DNA of 28,011 bases from a virus, in IMG/VR virus record IMGVR_UViG_3300035698_014019, positions 1-28,011 of that record. One strand, written 5' to 3'. A program made the position numbers and the translations under genes. Position 1 is the stretch's first letter; the number at the start of each line of letters is the position of its first letter. Below the pieces are notes generated by a model, which worked only from the letters and a program-made list of their open reading frames with translations, did no database searches and had not been told where the DNA came from. Below are positions 14,924-22,900 of this stretch, piece by piece.

Positions 14924-15136
14924 TCAATAAATAGTTACTTTTGTTATATAAGCCTTGCTAAATATATATTCCTCCGACACTCCTGCTATCTCACAATTAA
15001 GATCAGATAAAACCTCGCTTCCCAAATCACAAAGCACAGCGTTTAAGTTTGTGTTTCTTTTTACTCCTTCATCATTAACAAATTCAATAATGATCTTCTT
15101 TGGATCAACTTGTCCTTCCCTTTTTTTATCTGCCAT
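14924..15136 (-). CDS. Small hypothetical protein (70 aa)
   Basis: ATG 15136 follows GAAAGGAGAG. A basic N-terminus MADKKREGQVDPKK precedes beta strands (IIIEFVNDEG) and a helical region with Cys (LNAVLCDLGSEVLSDLNCEI). No family. It is part of the operon between the ATPase and DUF1257 genes. Confidence 0.6.
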   Translation of the reverse strand: MADKKREGQVDPKKIIIEFVNDEGVKRNTNLNAVLCDLGSEVLSDLNCEIAGVSEEYIFSKAYITKVTIY

Positions 15137-15153
15137 AGTCCTGCTCTCCTTTC

Positions 15154-15372
15154 TTATCTATACAAAGTAACTATATCTCCGAACTCCTTTTCAAATATCT
15201 GAATAAGATTCTCGTAATCGCCACTTGCCATCCTTGTGGAGATGTCGTCAAAGTTCTTGTCGAGTTGTTTGCAAAGGGCTTTGGTCATGCCTAACAAATA
15301 GAAGGCGTTGCCGTTAGGGCCTGTCAGGTCGATCTCAATTCCCGCTTCCATTTTTTCTTTGCTTATTATCAT
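15154..15372 (-). CDS. Small hypothetical protein (72 aa), IDLTGPNGNAFYLLG type
   Basis: ATG 15372 follows AAGAAAGGAG. The motif IEIDLTGPNGNAFYLLGMTK is a recurring pattern in small phage and plasmid proteins of unknown function (a strand, then a Gly-Asn-Ala turn and a helix). The rest is helical and ends at an operon gap of 17 nt. I cannot assign a role. Confidence 0.65.
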   Translation of the reverse strand: MIISKEKMEAGIEIDLTGPNGNAFYLLGMTKALCKQLDKNFDDISTRMASGDYENLIQIFEKEFGDIVTLYR

Positions 15373-15422
15373 TTTAAATCTCCTTTCTTAAATGGTTAAT
15401 AAAAAAAATAAAATCCTTATCA

Positions 15423-15451
15423 GGAAGCTCAATCCCTCAATTTGAACTTCC
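15423..15451 (-). terminator. Intergenic hairpin B (same element as 10572-10598)
   Basis: Arms GGAAGCTCAA and TTGAACTTCC pair over 10 positions with one mismatch, just after the stop of the DUF1257 gene. On the minus strand a T8 run and TTAACCATTTAAGAAAGGAG follow, as after hairpin A. It is a possible attenuator, or an RNA stabiliser between operon segments. Confidence 0.4.
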
Positions 15452-15460
15452 CAATAAAGA

Positions 15461-15838
15461 TTATATTTCAACAACAATACGTTTCCAGCCTATCCCGACA
15501 GGGCTCTTTCGTTCATAGAACCTGTACCTATTTTTCTTCGCCGTAACCTTGGCAGTTGCAATGCCGTATGACTGTTTCAGCCTGGCCCTCACATTCGCAA
15601 GCCCGCCTGACATATACTCGTCCAATACCAATTGCCATTCGCCTTCCTCGTCCTTGATAACCCCGATCTCATAATCGGCACCAGGAATCTTGATGGCATG
15701 AAGGCAATCGGTTGACCCGTAATACTGTTTGAACTGGGTTTGTCCCTGACAGAATTTCCATTTGTTGTCAAGGCACATCTGCTTGATTATGTTGAAATCG
15801 TATTTTTCCTCGATCTCAATTTTGCTGACATGGCTCAT
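15461..15838 (-). CDS. DUF1257 (Ycf35-like) protein (125 aa)
   Basis: It begins MSHVSKIEIEEKY, the usual MSH-S-I start of DUF1257. The centre has IPGADYEIGVIKDEEGEWQL, the conserved YDIGF-type strand pair. The C-terminus is a strand-rich basic end (YRFYERKSPVGIGWKRIVVE) after LKQSYGIATAK. DUF1257 proteins (Ycf35 in algal plastids) are short alpha/beta proteins of unknown function, often found with Ycf46-like ATPases and DUF2997. All three occur here within 4 kb. The stop of the upstream paralogue gene lies 4 nt ahead. Confidence 0.72.
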   Translation of the reverse strand: MSHVSKIEIEEKYDFNIIKQMCLDNKWKFCQGQTQFKQYYGSTDCLHAIKIPGADYEIGVIKDEEGEWQLVLDEYMSGGLANVRARLKQSYGIATAKVTAKKNRYRFYERKSPVGIGWKRIVVEI

Positions 15839-15841
15839 TAT

Positions 15842-16165
15842 TTAGTTTCCTCCTATTCCACTTTTTTTATTATTAGGTCTGCATATAATCTGACACATTT
15901 TATTTTGAGACTGTTGATCAAATGGAGGGAGTTCCTGATCTCCCCAATTATATAAGCTATCCATTGCTGAGTCAAAACTTTCAATGTCGGTAACCTCATT
16001 AAAAGCCTTAACAACAACACTCAATAAATCTTTCTCTTCTTCAGAAACCGGTAATGCTTCAAGTTTTTTAGCAAGTATGGTTGCTAATTCAAATGAAGAG
16101 ATTTTTTGTCTCTCTGCCTTTTTCCACCCCTCTTTAATATCAATTTTATATTTCCAGTTTGACAT
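15842..16165 (-). CDS. Duplicated 107-aa protein, copy 1
   Basis: Same length as copy 2 (12482-12805) when started at ATG 16165, which has GGAGGG 7 nt upstream; a tandem ATG sits at 16168. Nucleotide identity in the 3' half is about 95% by eye, including the stop context, with changes mostly at scattered positions. The shared core KAERQKISS, LPVSE-EKDLLSVVVKAF and MDSLYNWGDQ suggests a small helical protein. Located between DUF2997 and DUF1257 genes. Confidence 0.75.
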   Translation of the reverse strand: MSNWKYKIDIKEGWKKAERQKISSFELATILAKKLEALPVSEEEKDLLSVVVKAFNEVTDIESFDSAMDSLYNWGDQELPPFDQQSQNKMCQIICRPNNKKSGIGGN

Positions 16166-16182
16166 CATCTTACCCTCCTTTC

Positions 16183-16401
16183 TTATCCACAAAGTTTGGC
16201 GCCATCGACTCCCATCCTCGCTTCTCTTTTCAAAGAAGCGTGATTGGTCAGATACCATTCTGTCTTCTTTTTAGTATCCGTCACCTTGCCCAATGCCTCT
16301 TCCATGAATGCGCTGGCCTGCTGGCATACCGGGCCTTTAAAGCCATCCCCTGAAACTCTGGCCTCTCCGTCAGGGCCAACATCTACAAATAGCTTTGGCA
16401 T
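16183..16401 (-). CDS. DUF2997-like protein (72 aa)
   Basis: The sequence PKLFVDVGPDGEARVSGDGF with KGPVCQQASAFMEEALGKVT matches the short DUF2997 pattern: two beta strands with GPDG, then a GxxC helix and EALG. Residues 48-72 form an extra tail containing a Cys. ATG 16401 has AAGAAAGGAG. It is the first clear gene after the regulatory region, heading the DUF2997-DUF1257-Ycf46 operon. Confidence 0.72.
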   Translation of the reverse strand: MPKLFVDVGPDGEARVSGDGFKGPVCQQASAFMEEALGKVTDTKKKTEWYLTNHASLKREARMGVDGAKLCG

Positions 16402-16592
16402 GATATTTCTCCTTTCTTAAATGGTTGATAAAATTTTACTTCTCCATTTCTGACTATCCTTCTTACTCACGATCAAAAATGCAAAAACGATAGTCAGAAT
16501 AAAAAAGTAAAACAACTATTATTATACGGAACCTATCGACTAAAAATAGTCTGGAGAGCAGGAGCAGATTAATAAGGATCAGGAATAAAATT
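16402..16592 (-). promoter_or_regulatory. Intergenic region with possible promoter and inverted repeats
   Basis: TATAAT on the minus strand at 16526-16521 could be a -10 for the DUF2997 operon; no good -35 is seen. Two inverted repeats share a GACTA core: TGACTATC/GATAGTCA (16451-16458, 16489-16496) and GACTA-AAAA-TAGTC (16539-16552). They lie on either side of the -10, as operator half sites would. A weak 32-codon hydrophobic frame also opens here but has no ribosome binding site. Confidence 0.35.
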
Positions 16593-16760
16593 TTATTTTT
16601 TTGGCATATATAAAAAAACGGAAATCATATTGAAAAAACTTTTGAAAAACTTACTAAACTTCTTGCCGTTAAAAATAAAATCTAAAACAATATCAATAAT
16701 AGACTGCATGCCTTCCTGCCTGTCACTCGGCGGCATTGAAAATAACCACTCATGAACCAT
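16593..16760 (-). CDS. Doubtful small ORF (55 aa)
   Basis: An ATG frame without a clear Shine-Dalgarno. The product starts MVHEWLFSMPPSDRQEGM and ends with a hydrophobic, Phe- and Lys-rich stretch (FNGKKFSKFFKSFFNMIS). It may be a real microprotein at the head of the early region, or chance. Confidence 0.3.
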   Translation of the reverse strand: MVHEWLFSMPPSDRQEGMQSIIDIVLDFIFNGKKFSKFFKSFFNMISVFLYMPKK

Positions 16761-17076
16761 AATAGTTTGTTGTTTAACCTGCAACAATCAAGGGCTCAAA
16801 TATTCTGCCTTGAGCAAGCATTCGATTCGTTTTCGGTCAATCGAGAAAATCCATCAGGTTAATATGGCTGATTTTGATTCCTGTCTCGGGAGTAAAATCA
16901 TAAAACTCGGATTTCAAATTTCCGTCTAAATCCTAAAACGTAGAGCAGATTTAAAAAAGAGTCGTAAATTCTTTTTATCAGGGACTCCAAATCCATTGTT
17001 GAAAAAATCCTTTAGAAAAATTTCAAATAAAAATGTACCGCAATTTTTTTATCCTAATTTCGCTATCAAATTTTTT

Positions 17077-17124
17077 ACTTGGTTACCATGGAAGGCTTAT
17101 CCTTTCGGCCAAGTCCCTTTCGGG
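17077..17124 (-). ncRNA. Possible structured leader RNA
   Basis: On the minus strand CCC-GAAA-GGG forms a tetraloop hairpin (17115-17124). It is followed directly by a 6-bp stem ACTTGG/CCAAGT (17109-17114 with 17077-17082) enclosing AAGG/CCTT. It lies about 90 nt downstream of the promoter at 17215-17243, in the untranslated leader. I could not match it to a known riboswitch or ribozyme core. Confidence 0.3.
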
Positions 17125-17190
17125 CTATTATATATCCTTGATTAAGACGGATATTTTGATATCATTTTTCACCCCCTCAAAATCAATATA

Positions 17191-17215
17191 TTTAACCTTG
17201 TTTAACATGGTTAAA
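17191..17215. promoter_or_regulatory. Operator-like palindrome
   Basis: Arms TTTAACC and GGTTAAA are perfectly complementary over 7 bp, with an 11-bp centre that contains a further TTTAAC. It overlaps the last base of the -10 box and covers the expected start site, an ideal place for a repressor. No repressor gene is in the window. Confidence 0.5.
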
Positions 17216-17243
17216 TTATAATATTTAAAATCAAGAAAATCAA
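17215..17243 (-). promoter_or_regulatory. Leftward sigma70-type promoter
   Basis: TTGATT (17243-17238) and a perfect TATAAT (17220-17215) are separated by 17 bp on the minus strand. It points toward the early region; the next confident gene is DUF2997 at 16401, giving a leader of about 800 nt unless the small ORFs are real. Confidence 0.6.
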
Positions 17244-17363
17244 GAAAAAAAAGATTTATTTTTATTTATTTTAATAACCCATTGATTATAGGGCGTTTTT
17301 CAGACATGTTTTTTAGTTAAAAATAATTAAGATTTTAAATAAGAGGTGTTTTTCGGGTTTTCT

Positions 17364-17435
17364 TAATGATTTTAATAGGTTAAGTCTGATTTTTCTGATT
17401 TTTTTTGAAAAAAGACTAATGATTTTAATAGGTTA
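17364..17435. repeat. Direct repeat, 19 bp, two copies
   Basis: TAATGATTTTAATAGGTTA occurs at 17364-17382 and 17417-17435, 53 bp apart (five helical turns). They lie upstream of the leftward promoter and could be activator or repressor sites, or origin iterons. Confidence 0.6.
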
Positions 17436-17464
17436 CAAATCAAAAAATTGAAAAAACTGAAAAA

Positions 17465-17509
17465 TATAGCCCCTGTCAGGATTACAGAATTGTCCTGGCA
17501 GGGGCTATA
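17465..17509 (-). terminator. Terminator of the late operon
   Basis: Arms 17465-17481 and 17493-17509 pair over 17 positions with one mismatch in minus-strand RNA (GC-rich core AGCCCCTG/CAGGGGCT), with an 11-nt loop. The minus strand continues TTTTTCAGTTTTTTC. It lies about 100 bp after the stop of the holin-like gene; the stretch 17516-17611 contains nothing else. Confidence 0.8.
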
Positions 17510-17611
17510 TATAAATAGGCCTGCAAACGCTGTCTGAAAACATCATTTGCTACTCTTGATATTGTAATGCTTAGAGTTACTTATTATATCCTAAATAATT
17601 TTGAACCTTGT

Positions 17612-18211
17612 TTACTCATCTTTCCATTTGTTTGAGCGATTCATGATGCGGGCAAGTCGGCGGTCGCCGAACCACCAGGTAATGCAGCTGACAGCCAGAT
17701 ATATGATCGTCTCAGTCACCAGCATATATAAAGCATACGCCTGGGCCGCCGTTATATCCTGCCCAAACTGATCCATAATTGCCTTAGCCTGTATTGTTAA
17801 TATTGTAGCCAGAATTGTCAGGTACAAAGTCAGACCTGGACGCATCAATGCCTTAATGATATCAACTAACCCGAAGAACATTGAAAGCAAAGCTCCTATC
17901 CAGGAAGTCCAGGGCGACCTATAAAGCTTTGCCATATAGGACTTATCAAACAAGTCAATTGCGCCTTGCTTCATAGATTCTTGATACGCCTTTATCTCTG
18001 CCAGCTCAATTGCCCCTCTGGTCTCCTCCTTTTGCACTTCAATCTTCATTTCCGATTCTTTAATCATATTAGCAGTTTCCAATTTAAGCATCTCTTCCTC
18101 ATGGGCATTATCTGATTTTTTCTGCTTGAACTGAAAAATTGCCGTAATTGTATTGCCAACAAGTCCCGTTATTGCTCCAAGTATCGGCGCGCTTAATAAT
18201 GTAGCTAACAT
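17612..18211 (-). CDS. Holin-like membrane protein (199 aa)
   Basis: An N-terminal hydrophobic segment (LLSAPILGAITGLVGNTITA) is followed by a charged helical region (about 30-95) and three more hydrophobic segments (WIGALLSMFFGLVDII, LTLYLTILATILTI, YMLVTETIIYLAVSCITWWF). The end is basic (RRLARIMNRSNKWKDE). It is the last gene of the late operon, 4 bp after the DUF5675 gene, which suits a holin or a holin-associated role. The long central coiled region is unusual for a small holin, so another membrane role is possible. Confidence 0.5.
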   Translation of the reverse strand: MLATLLSAPILGAITGLVGNTITAIFQFKQKKSDNAHEEEMLKLETANMIKESEMKIEVQKEETRGAIELAEIKAYQESMKQGAIDLFDKSYMAKLYRSPWTSWIGALLSMFFGLVDIIKALMRPGLTLYLTILATILTIQAKAIMDQFGQDITAAQAYALYMLVTETIIYLAVSCITWWFGDRRLARIMNRSNKWKDE

Positions 18212-18215
18212 AACT

Positions 18216-18635
18216 TTACCCTCCCATTATTGTGAGATCAAAAGGTTTTTCCTTCATATGATTTACAAACTTCCTCACTGTAAACCTGGACATCAATACC
18301 GCCAGTTGCCCATCTAATTTGCCCATGTATTTTCCAAGGCCGATACAACCCTCGCTGTGAGTCCTCCAGCCCTTTTCAATATCTCCTGCAAGATTAAGAA
18401 CATGCATCAATATCCAACTACGTCCTTCGACTTCCATGACCCAATAGACTTTGCCGAACCTCGGAGAAAGTCTGATAACCGCCCCATAAGTCCCTGTCGG
18501 AATACATGACCTGTTAGGTTGGTTATCTCGCCACGGCAACTCCAAAGAACGGCAAGTGAATCCATTGGTGATTAGATATCCCTGCGTTCCCTGATCTATG
18601 GAAGGATATCTAACTATGTAGACTTGTTCTTTCAT
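18216..18635 (-). CDS. DUF5675 protein, probable lysis-associated cell-wall enzyme (139 aa)
   Basis: The sequence has FTCRSLELPWRDNQPNRSCI, IPTGTYGAVIRLSPRFGKVY, and RSWILMH78 then H93SEGC97IGLG. This His...GC order recalls the L,D-transpeptidase-type active site, and DUF5675 proteins are common in phage lysis regions. Peptidoglycan cleavage or remodelling is therefore likely, though the reaction for this family is not firmly known to me. No signal peptide; a holin-like partner is encoded next. The start overlaps the end of the upstream gene by 4 bp. Confidence 0.7.
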   Translation of the reverse strand: MKEQVYIVRYPSIDQGTQGYLITNGFTCRSLELPWRDNQPNRSCIPTGTYGAVIRLSPRFGKVYWVMEVEGRSWILMHVLNLAGDIEKGWRTHSEGCIGLGKYMGKLDGQLAVLMSRFTVRKFVNHMKEKPFDLTIMGG

Positions 18636-18868
18636 CTATGATATCCTTGCGGTCCAGGCATGCCGTAAAGTATTGTATTGAAAACAAGAGCACAAGATAT
18701 GAATCCGATAATCGTCCATGCCCACCAAGGAAGAGGCACAAAAATAATCAATCCCGTGTAAATAACAGGTAAGATAAACGCCCATACCCATACCGGCAAA
18801 AAAGATAGATCTTGAAGTTTAGGCAACCAACTAAAGGCATAATGCAGAAAAATTAATAAATAATACAT
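18632..18868 (-). CDS. Small membrane protein (78 aa), holin candidate
   Basis: Three hydrophobic stretches (MYYLLIFLHYAFSWL; VWVWAFILPVIYTGLIIFV; WWAWTIIGFISCALVFNTIL) fill most of the protein, followed by a short polar end. Size and position directly upstream of the DUF5675 gene fit a small holin. ATG 18868 follows AAGGAG; the stop overlaps the next start. Confidence 0.6.
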   Translation of the reverse strand: MYYLLIFLHYAFSWLPKLQDLSFLPVWVWAFILPVIYTGLIIFVPLPWWAWTIIGFISCALVFNTILYGMPGPQGYHR

Positions 18869-18871
18869 ATT

Positions 18872-19024
18872 CTATTTCTCCTTCTTTGAATTGTTATCAA
18901 TCATGTTTTTAAAATTTCTCAAAGCCTTGCGAATAACAACAAGACTCTTTTCCATAGCCAACACCTCATTTCTGACTACATGATTCAGATTAGTTAGATT
19001 TTCCGATATCTGTTTTTCATCCAT
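18872..19024 (-). CDS. Small coiled protein (50 aa)
   Basis: ATG 19024 shares its A with the TAA of the previous gene (TAATG). The product is helical with heptad-like hydrophobics (ISENLTNLNHVV, VLAMEKSLVVIRKALRNF) and a polar end. Its position in the lysis cassette suggests a spanin- or holin-accessory-like role, unproven. Confidence 0.55.
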   Translation of the reverse strand: MDEKQISENLTNLNHVVRNEVLAMEKSLVVIRKALRNFKNMIDNNSKKEK

Positions 19025-19170
19025 TATAACAAATTCTTTAACTTGATCTTGAGCTGATCAATGCTATCAATATCTATTAAAGCCTTGAACTTCTTTTTGT
19101 TGTTTCTCATAACAAAGAAACATCCTACAAATCCAATAATGATTCCTGCACCAATACATAGTAATTCCAT
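19024..19170 (-). CDS. Small single-pass membrane protein (48 aa)
   Basis: ATG 19170 follows AGAGGAG. Residues 1-20 (MELLCIGAGIIIGFVGCFFV) are one membrane segment, then a basic cytoplasm-like part (MRNNKKKFKALID). It is coupled to the next gene and belongs to the late lysis group. Confidence 0.6.
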   Translation of the reverse strand: MELLCIGAGIIIGFVGCFFVMRNNKKKFKALIDIDSIDQLKIKLKNLL

Positions 19171-19188
19171 TTTTATTCTCCTCTTGAT

Positions 19189-19623
19189 TTATTTTTTGAA
19201 ACCGTTTTCATTAACGACTTTGACTAAGGTATCAACTGATCCTTTCATTTGATTTGTGCATGTAGCCAAATCAATAATGCTTTTTTCCAAGCTCTCAAAT
19301 TTTTTGTGCCCTTGTACAAGCTGTTGATTTACTAACTCGATAGCATGGTCAAGATCAGTCTTGAAGGCATCTCTTATACCTTTTGTTTTCTTATCGCAAA
19401 ACAATTCAAGTCTTTCATCAGTAATGAATTTCAACTCCGCCGCATTTTCTGCTTTTTCCATATTTTCTTTACACATGACATTAAATTCTCCTAACTGTAA
19501 AGGTTGATCAGAGGCTTTCCTGATCTTTGTCCTTGACAAGATTAAATTCTTGAGCGCCCATATCCCAAATGCAAGAACGGTTCCTCCAAAGAGAAAAATC
19601 AGGTTCAAAACTGTATCTGGCAT
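19189..19623 (-). CDS. Membrane-anchored coiled-coil protein (144 aa)
   Basis: An N-terminal membrane segment (LNLIFLFGGTVLAFGIWAL) is followed by a long helical, charged region with likely coiled coil (AIELVNQQLVQGHKKFESLE). Such proteins are common next to phage lysis genes; the function is unknown. It follows the small tail protein gene by 3 bp. Confidence 0.6.
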   Translation of the reverse strand: MPDTVLNLIFLFGGTVLAFGIWALKNLILSRTKIRKASDQPLQLGEFNVMCKENMEKAENAAELKFITDERLELFCDKKTKGIRDAFKTDLDHAIELVNQQLVQGHKKFESLEKSIIDLATCTNQMKGSVDTLVKVVNENGFKK

Positions 19624-19626
19624 AAT

Positions 19627-19968
19627 TTACACCTCTCTCAATTTAACAGATCCTTTCCAATAATCTCTTTCTCTATTAATAAATCTAAGTTCGTCATCCA
19701 TAAATCGAACTGTATAAGTTGTCCCTGAAGGATGTCCCCAATCGAAACTTGCTCCTCCTCCTGTAACTGTTGTCTCAAAAAAAGTTCTTAATGTACTATG
19801 ATCTGCATCTGATAATGATCTCCATCTCAAAGTAAACCTTTTCTTTGCAAGCGTAAATTGCGGTCTTGTTTGAATATAGCCCGCTTCTTTAGGCGAACGA
19901 ATTGCAGGCATGATGCTTGCCTCTTCTATGCTTTCATACAACTTAGATATGGACGGCCAATCTGCCAT
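19627..19968 (-). CDS. Small phage tail protein (113 aa)
   Basis: The sequence KKRFTLRWRSLSDADHSTLR, FFETTVTGGGASFDWGHPSG and then TYTVRFMDDELRF...VKLREV follows a pattern seen in lambdoid minor tail proteins: a beta-rich domain with F-W-HP and a closing strand ending L-REV. It lies directly after the tail-tip gene. ATG 19968 follows AAGGAG. Which tail position it occupies is not clear. Confidence 0.55.
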   Translation of the reverse strand: MADWPSISKLYESIEEASIMPAIRSPKEAGYIQTRPQFTLAKKRFTLRWRSLSDADHSTLRTFFETTVTGGGASFDWGHPSGTTYTVRFMDDELRFINRERDYWKGSVKLREV

Positions 19969-19980
19969 AATTAATTCTCC

Positions 19981-22900
19981 TTATATAGGTGTGTTGCCCT
20001 GATCGAAATCGTCATGGTAATAAATATCCTCGTCATATTCCAAAAGCCCGAGCTTGAAAGTCGTGTCAACCGTCCTGCTCAAATTCAGCATCCTGTATTT
20101 CAAAGGCTCCCCGGTTGACTTGCCAATGGCGAAAACGTCATATTCGGCCAGACCGGAAAGCGAGTGAATACGAAGATCGGATATCTCAGCGGACATGGCA
20201 TTGCCACTGCCTGTATTATAACTCTGCACTCCATATAAATATCTAAAATCCGTTTTTGCAGTCTGTAAAGTTAGACTTAATGTATCGAGAAGATTTGATC
20301 TTGCAGAATCAGAATAAATAAGACAATAAATTGTTCCATATGTCCCAACACTTTCGTCTCTTTTCATTATTAAATAATAAATGGTATTAAGGGAACAAAC
20401 ATAATCATCTGCCGTCGAGCCTCCAGGATCTATTTCGTATAATCGAATTTTATAAGCTCCTCCAGCATCACGATACAAATATAAAAACTCCATATCCGGA
20501 CCAGCAACATCACCGATATGATTACAAAAACTACAGACAGCAATCCTACAATTAAGATCAGAAGCGGTTATCTTAACAGTCACCTGGATTTCATAATTCC
20601 CATTAAAATAATCAACACCAAAGTCATAGTAAATATAAGCATCCTCATTTTGAGTAAGTCCATTAACAGTAATTTTATTTGTAATTACAGCAAATCTGGC
20701 ATTAGGATCAACCTCGGTATAATCAGTATAATCTTCTCTCTTGACTTCCACCGTGTCCGTGGCCGATGCCTCGGCCTCCAGATATCGTTCAACCAGGGTA
20801 TCGTTTGCTTTTTGCAGCCATAGTTTGTAATTGTCAGAGGCGGCCAACGGGCCAACTTCCTGGTCCAGTACAATCGTAAAGCTGTCGGAGCTTCCCTGGT
20901 CAGCCAGGAGGCCGCCCCAGGATACCTTGTCACTGGAATGCTCGACTATGCACATGTCGCCCAGCTCGGTGGCGATGGCGTTTACATCCTCCTCAAAAGA
21001 CGCGGCTCGATTGAGCATCTCATTCATCTGCATACGAAATATGCCAAATCTTGTCGCCACATCCTGATCTGTGCAACCCCATAGCTTCAAGGTTTCTATT
21101 TGCGGAACTCGTGTCAGACTGTCATAGTCGGAACTGAGTATCGGTATCTTATCCTGTACGTAATTCAGCTTTCTTGCATTGTTGAATTCAATGTTCAACA
21201 CATCCGGCACGGAATTACGGTCAATAAATTCCAGCTTGAAGGTGTCCTTGAAATGAGTACCTGACGAGTACACATGGCTATGGGTATCCTCCGGCTTTTC
21301 ATACACCACATTCACATATCTACCATTCCTGATTATTTTGCCTCTGCCGATCTGCTCAAACTTCTGGAGCGCCGTGGTGACAGCCATCGAGCTGTCCAGG
21401 ACGCCATTGCATGACACTCGTGTATGACCGATGGACAGGTTGGATATCTCACAGGCCCCTGTTATCCCAGCTCCATTATTACTACTTTGAACGCCATATA
21501 AATAACGGAAGTCTTTTTTGTTGGTATGAAGGGTTAAGATTAAGGTATCTAAAAGAGTATTCCTTGTTGAATCGAAATACACATAACAATATAATGTACC
21601 GTAAGTACCTACTGATTCGTCTCTCTTGACGGTTAAGTAATAGGTGGTGCCGACTACAACATGGCTGTACCAATTAGTATATTCCGTTCCGCCATCAAGT
21701 TCTTTAAGGCCAAGATGATAATCTGCTCCGTTCCTGTAAAAAAGCAAATGTAACTCATCTCCGTTGGCAGCTTCAATTCCTTTTACATCATCTATAAGAT
21801 TGGCCGTCCCCCAAATAACGAAAGCCATCTGATCGTCTATTGCCGTTACTTTAACGGCAACCTGATGCTCAAAGTCACTATCAAAATAATCCGGGCCAAA
21901 GTCCCTGTAAATGTATGCGTCTTCATTCCTGGTTAATCCGGTGACGGTTATCTTCTTTTCTATGACTGTGAATCGGGCATTCGGGTCGGTCTCGACATAT
22001 TTTGTGAACTTTTCATCCGCATAGGTAGTTCCGTCATTATTGTCCGCCCATGCCTGCCAGTTCGCCTCGTTGATCAGTTCGGTTGTGCCGACTATAGGCA
22101 GTTTCTGGCATCCGTACCTGTCATGGGTTATTAGATCGTAAGAACCCCAGGCAGAATTGGAGGATTCGACCTCCTTTACAAATTCCAGGTTGGTTATATC
22201 ACAGGAGCAGGTAACACCGGAGGCGTTGTTCCAGGACTGCACCGCGTACAGATATCTAAGATCCTTTTTCGACGTGTGCAGTGTCAGCGTCAGGGTGTCA
22301 AAAAGGGCTGACCTGGCTTCATCACTGTAAATATAACAATACAGCGTGCCATATGTGCCGACCGCCTCATCCCGCTTGATGGTCAGATAATATTTAGTAT
22401 TCAGCGCCCCGGTGTAGCTGTCGCTGTAGAGCGTGCCAGCGTCCAGCTCGTAGAGCATAATCTTATAGGCCGCGCCGGTCCGGTTTAGCACCACTGCCAG
22501 CTCGTCTCCTGAGGCGGTATCTATACCATTGAAATCATCAACCAGGTTTGCCAGGCCGAACACGATTGTATTATCGCCGTCCGCCATAGCGGAAAACTCT
22601 ATCTCCATGTACGCCAAAAAATCCCCATCAAAGCAGTCTTGTCCCATATCCTTGTAAATATAGGCATCTTCATTTTGGGTGAGCCCTGTAACCTCAATTC
22701 GATAATCCAGGACGGAAGTAAATCGGCCATTCGGGTCCACCTTGGTGTAGTCCGTGAAATCACGATGGGCCGGAAACCAGTCAGGCACGGCAATAGTGCC
22801 GCGATCCCAGAGGGCAGTAATATTAGGGGTTGTACTATTTAACTGCTCAGACGCCTGAATAGAAATTGCAAGGAGGGAAAGGCCGGGATATTTTAATTCC

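Larger units (their letters stand above)
16788..17464. other. Early control region, AT-rich, almost gene-free
   Basis: No convincing gene in nearly 700 bp. It holds the promoter, palindrome, hairpins and direct repeats listed separately, plus a 32-codon frame (16898-16996, minus, MDLESLIKRIYDSF start) without good support. Its position between the end of the late operon and the start of the early genes, its AT content and its repeats suit an early promoter/operator region. A replication origin is also possible. Confidence 0.5.

Noticed and set aside
16898-16996. 32-codon minus-strand frame in the control region
   Set aside because: Only a distant AAAGGA and no similarity; kept as a note in the control-region entry.
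17077-17124. Known riboswitch or hammerhead ribozyme
   Set aside because: I compared it with remembered consensus cores (c-di-GMP, preQ1, fluoride, hammerhead) and found no match; kept as an unassigned structure.
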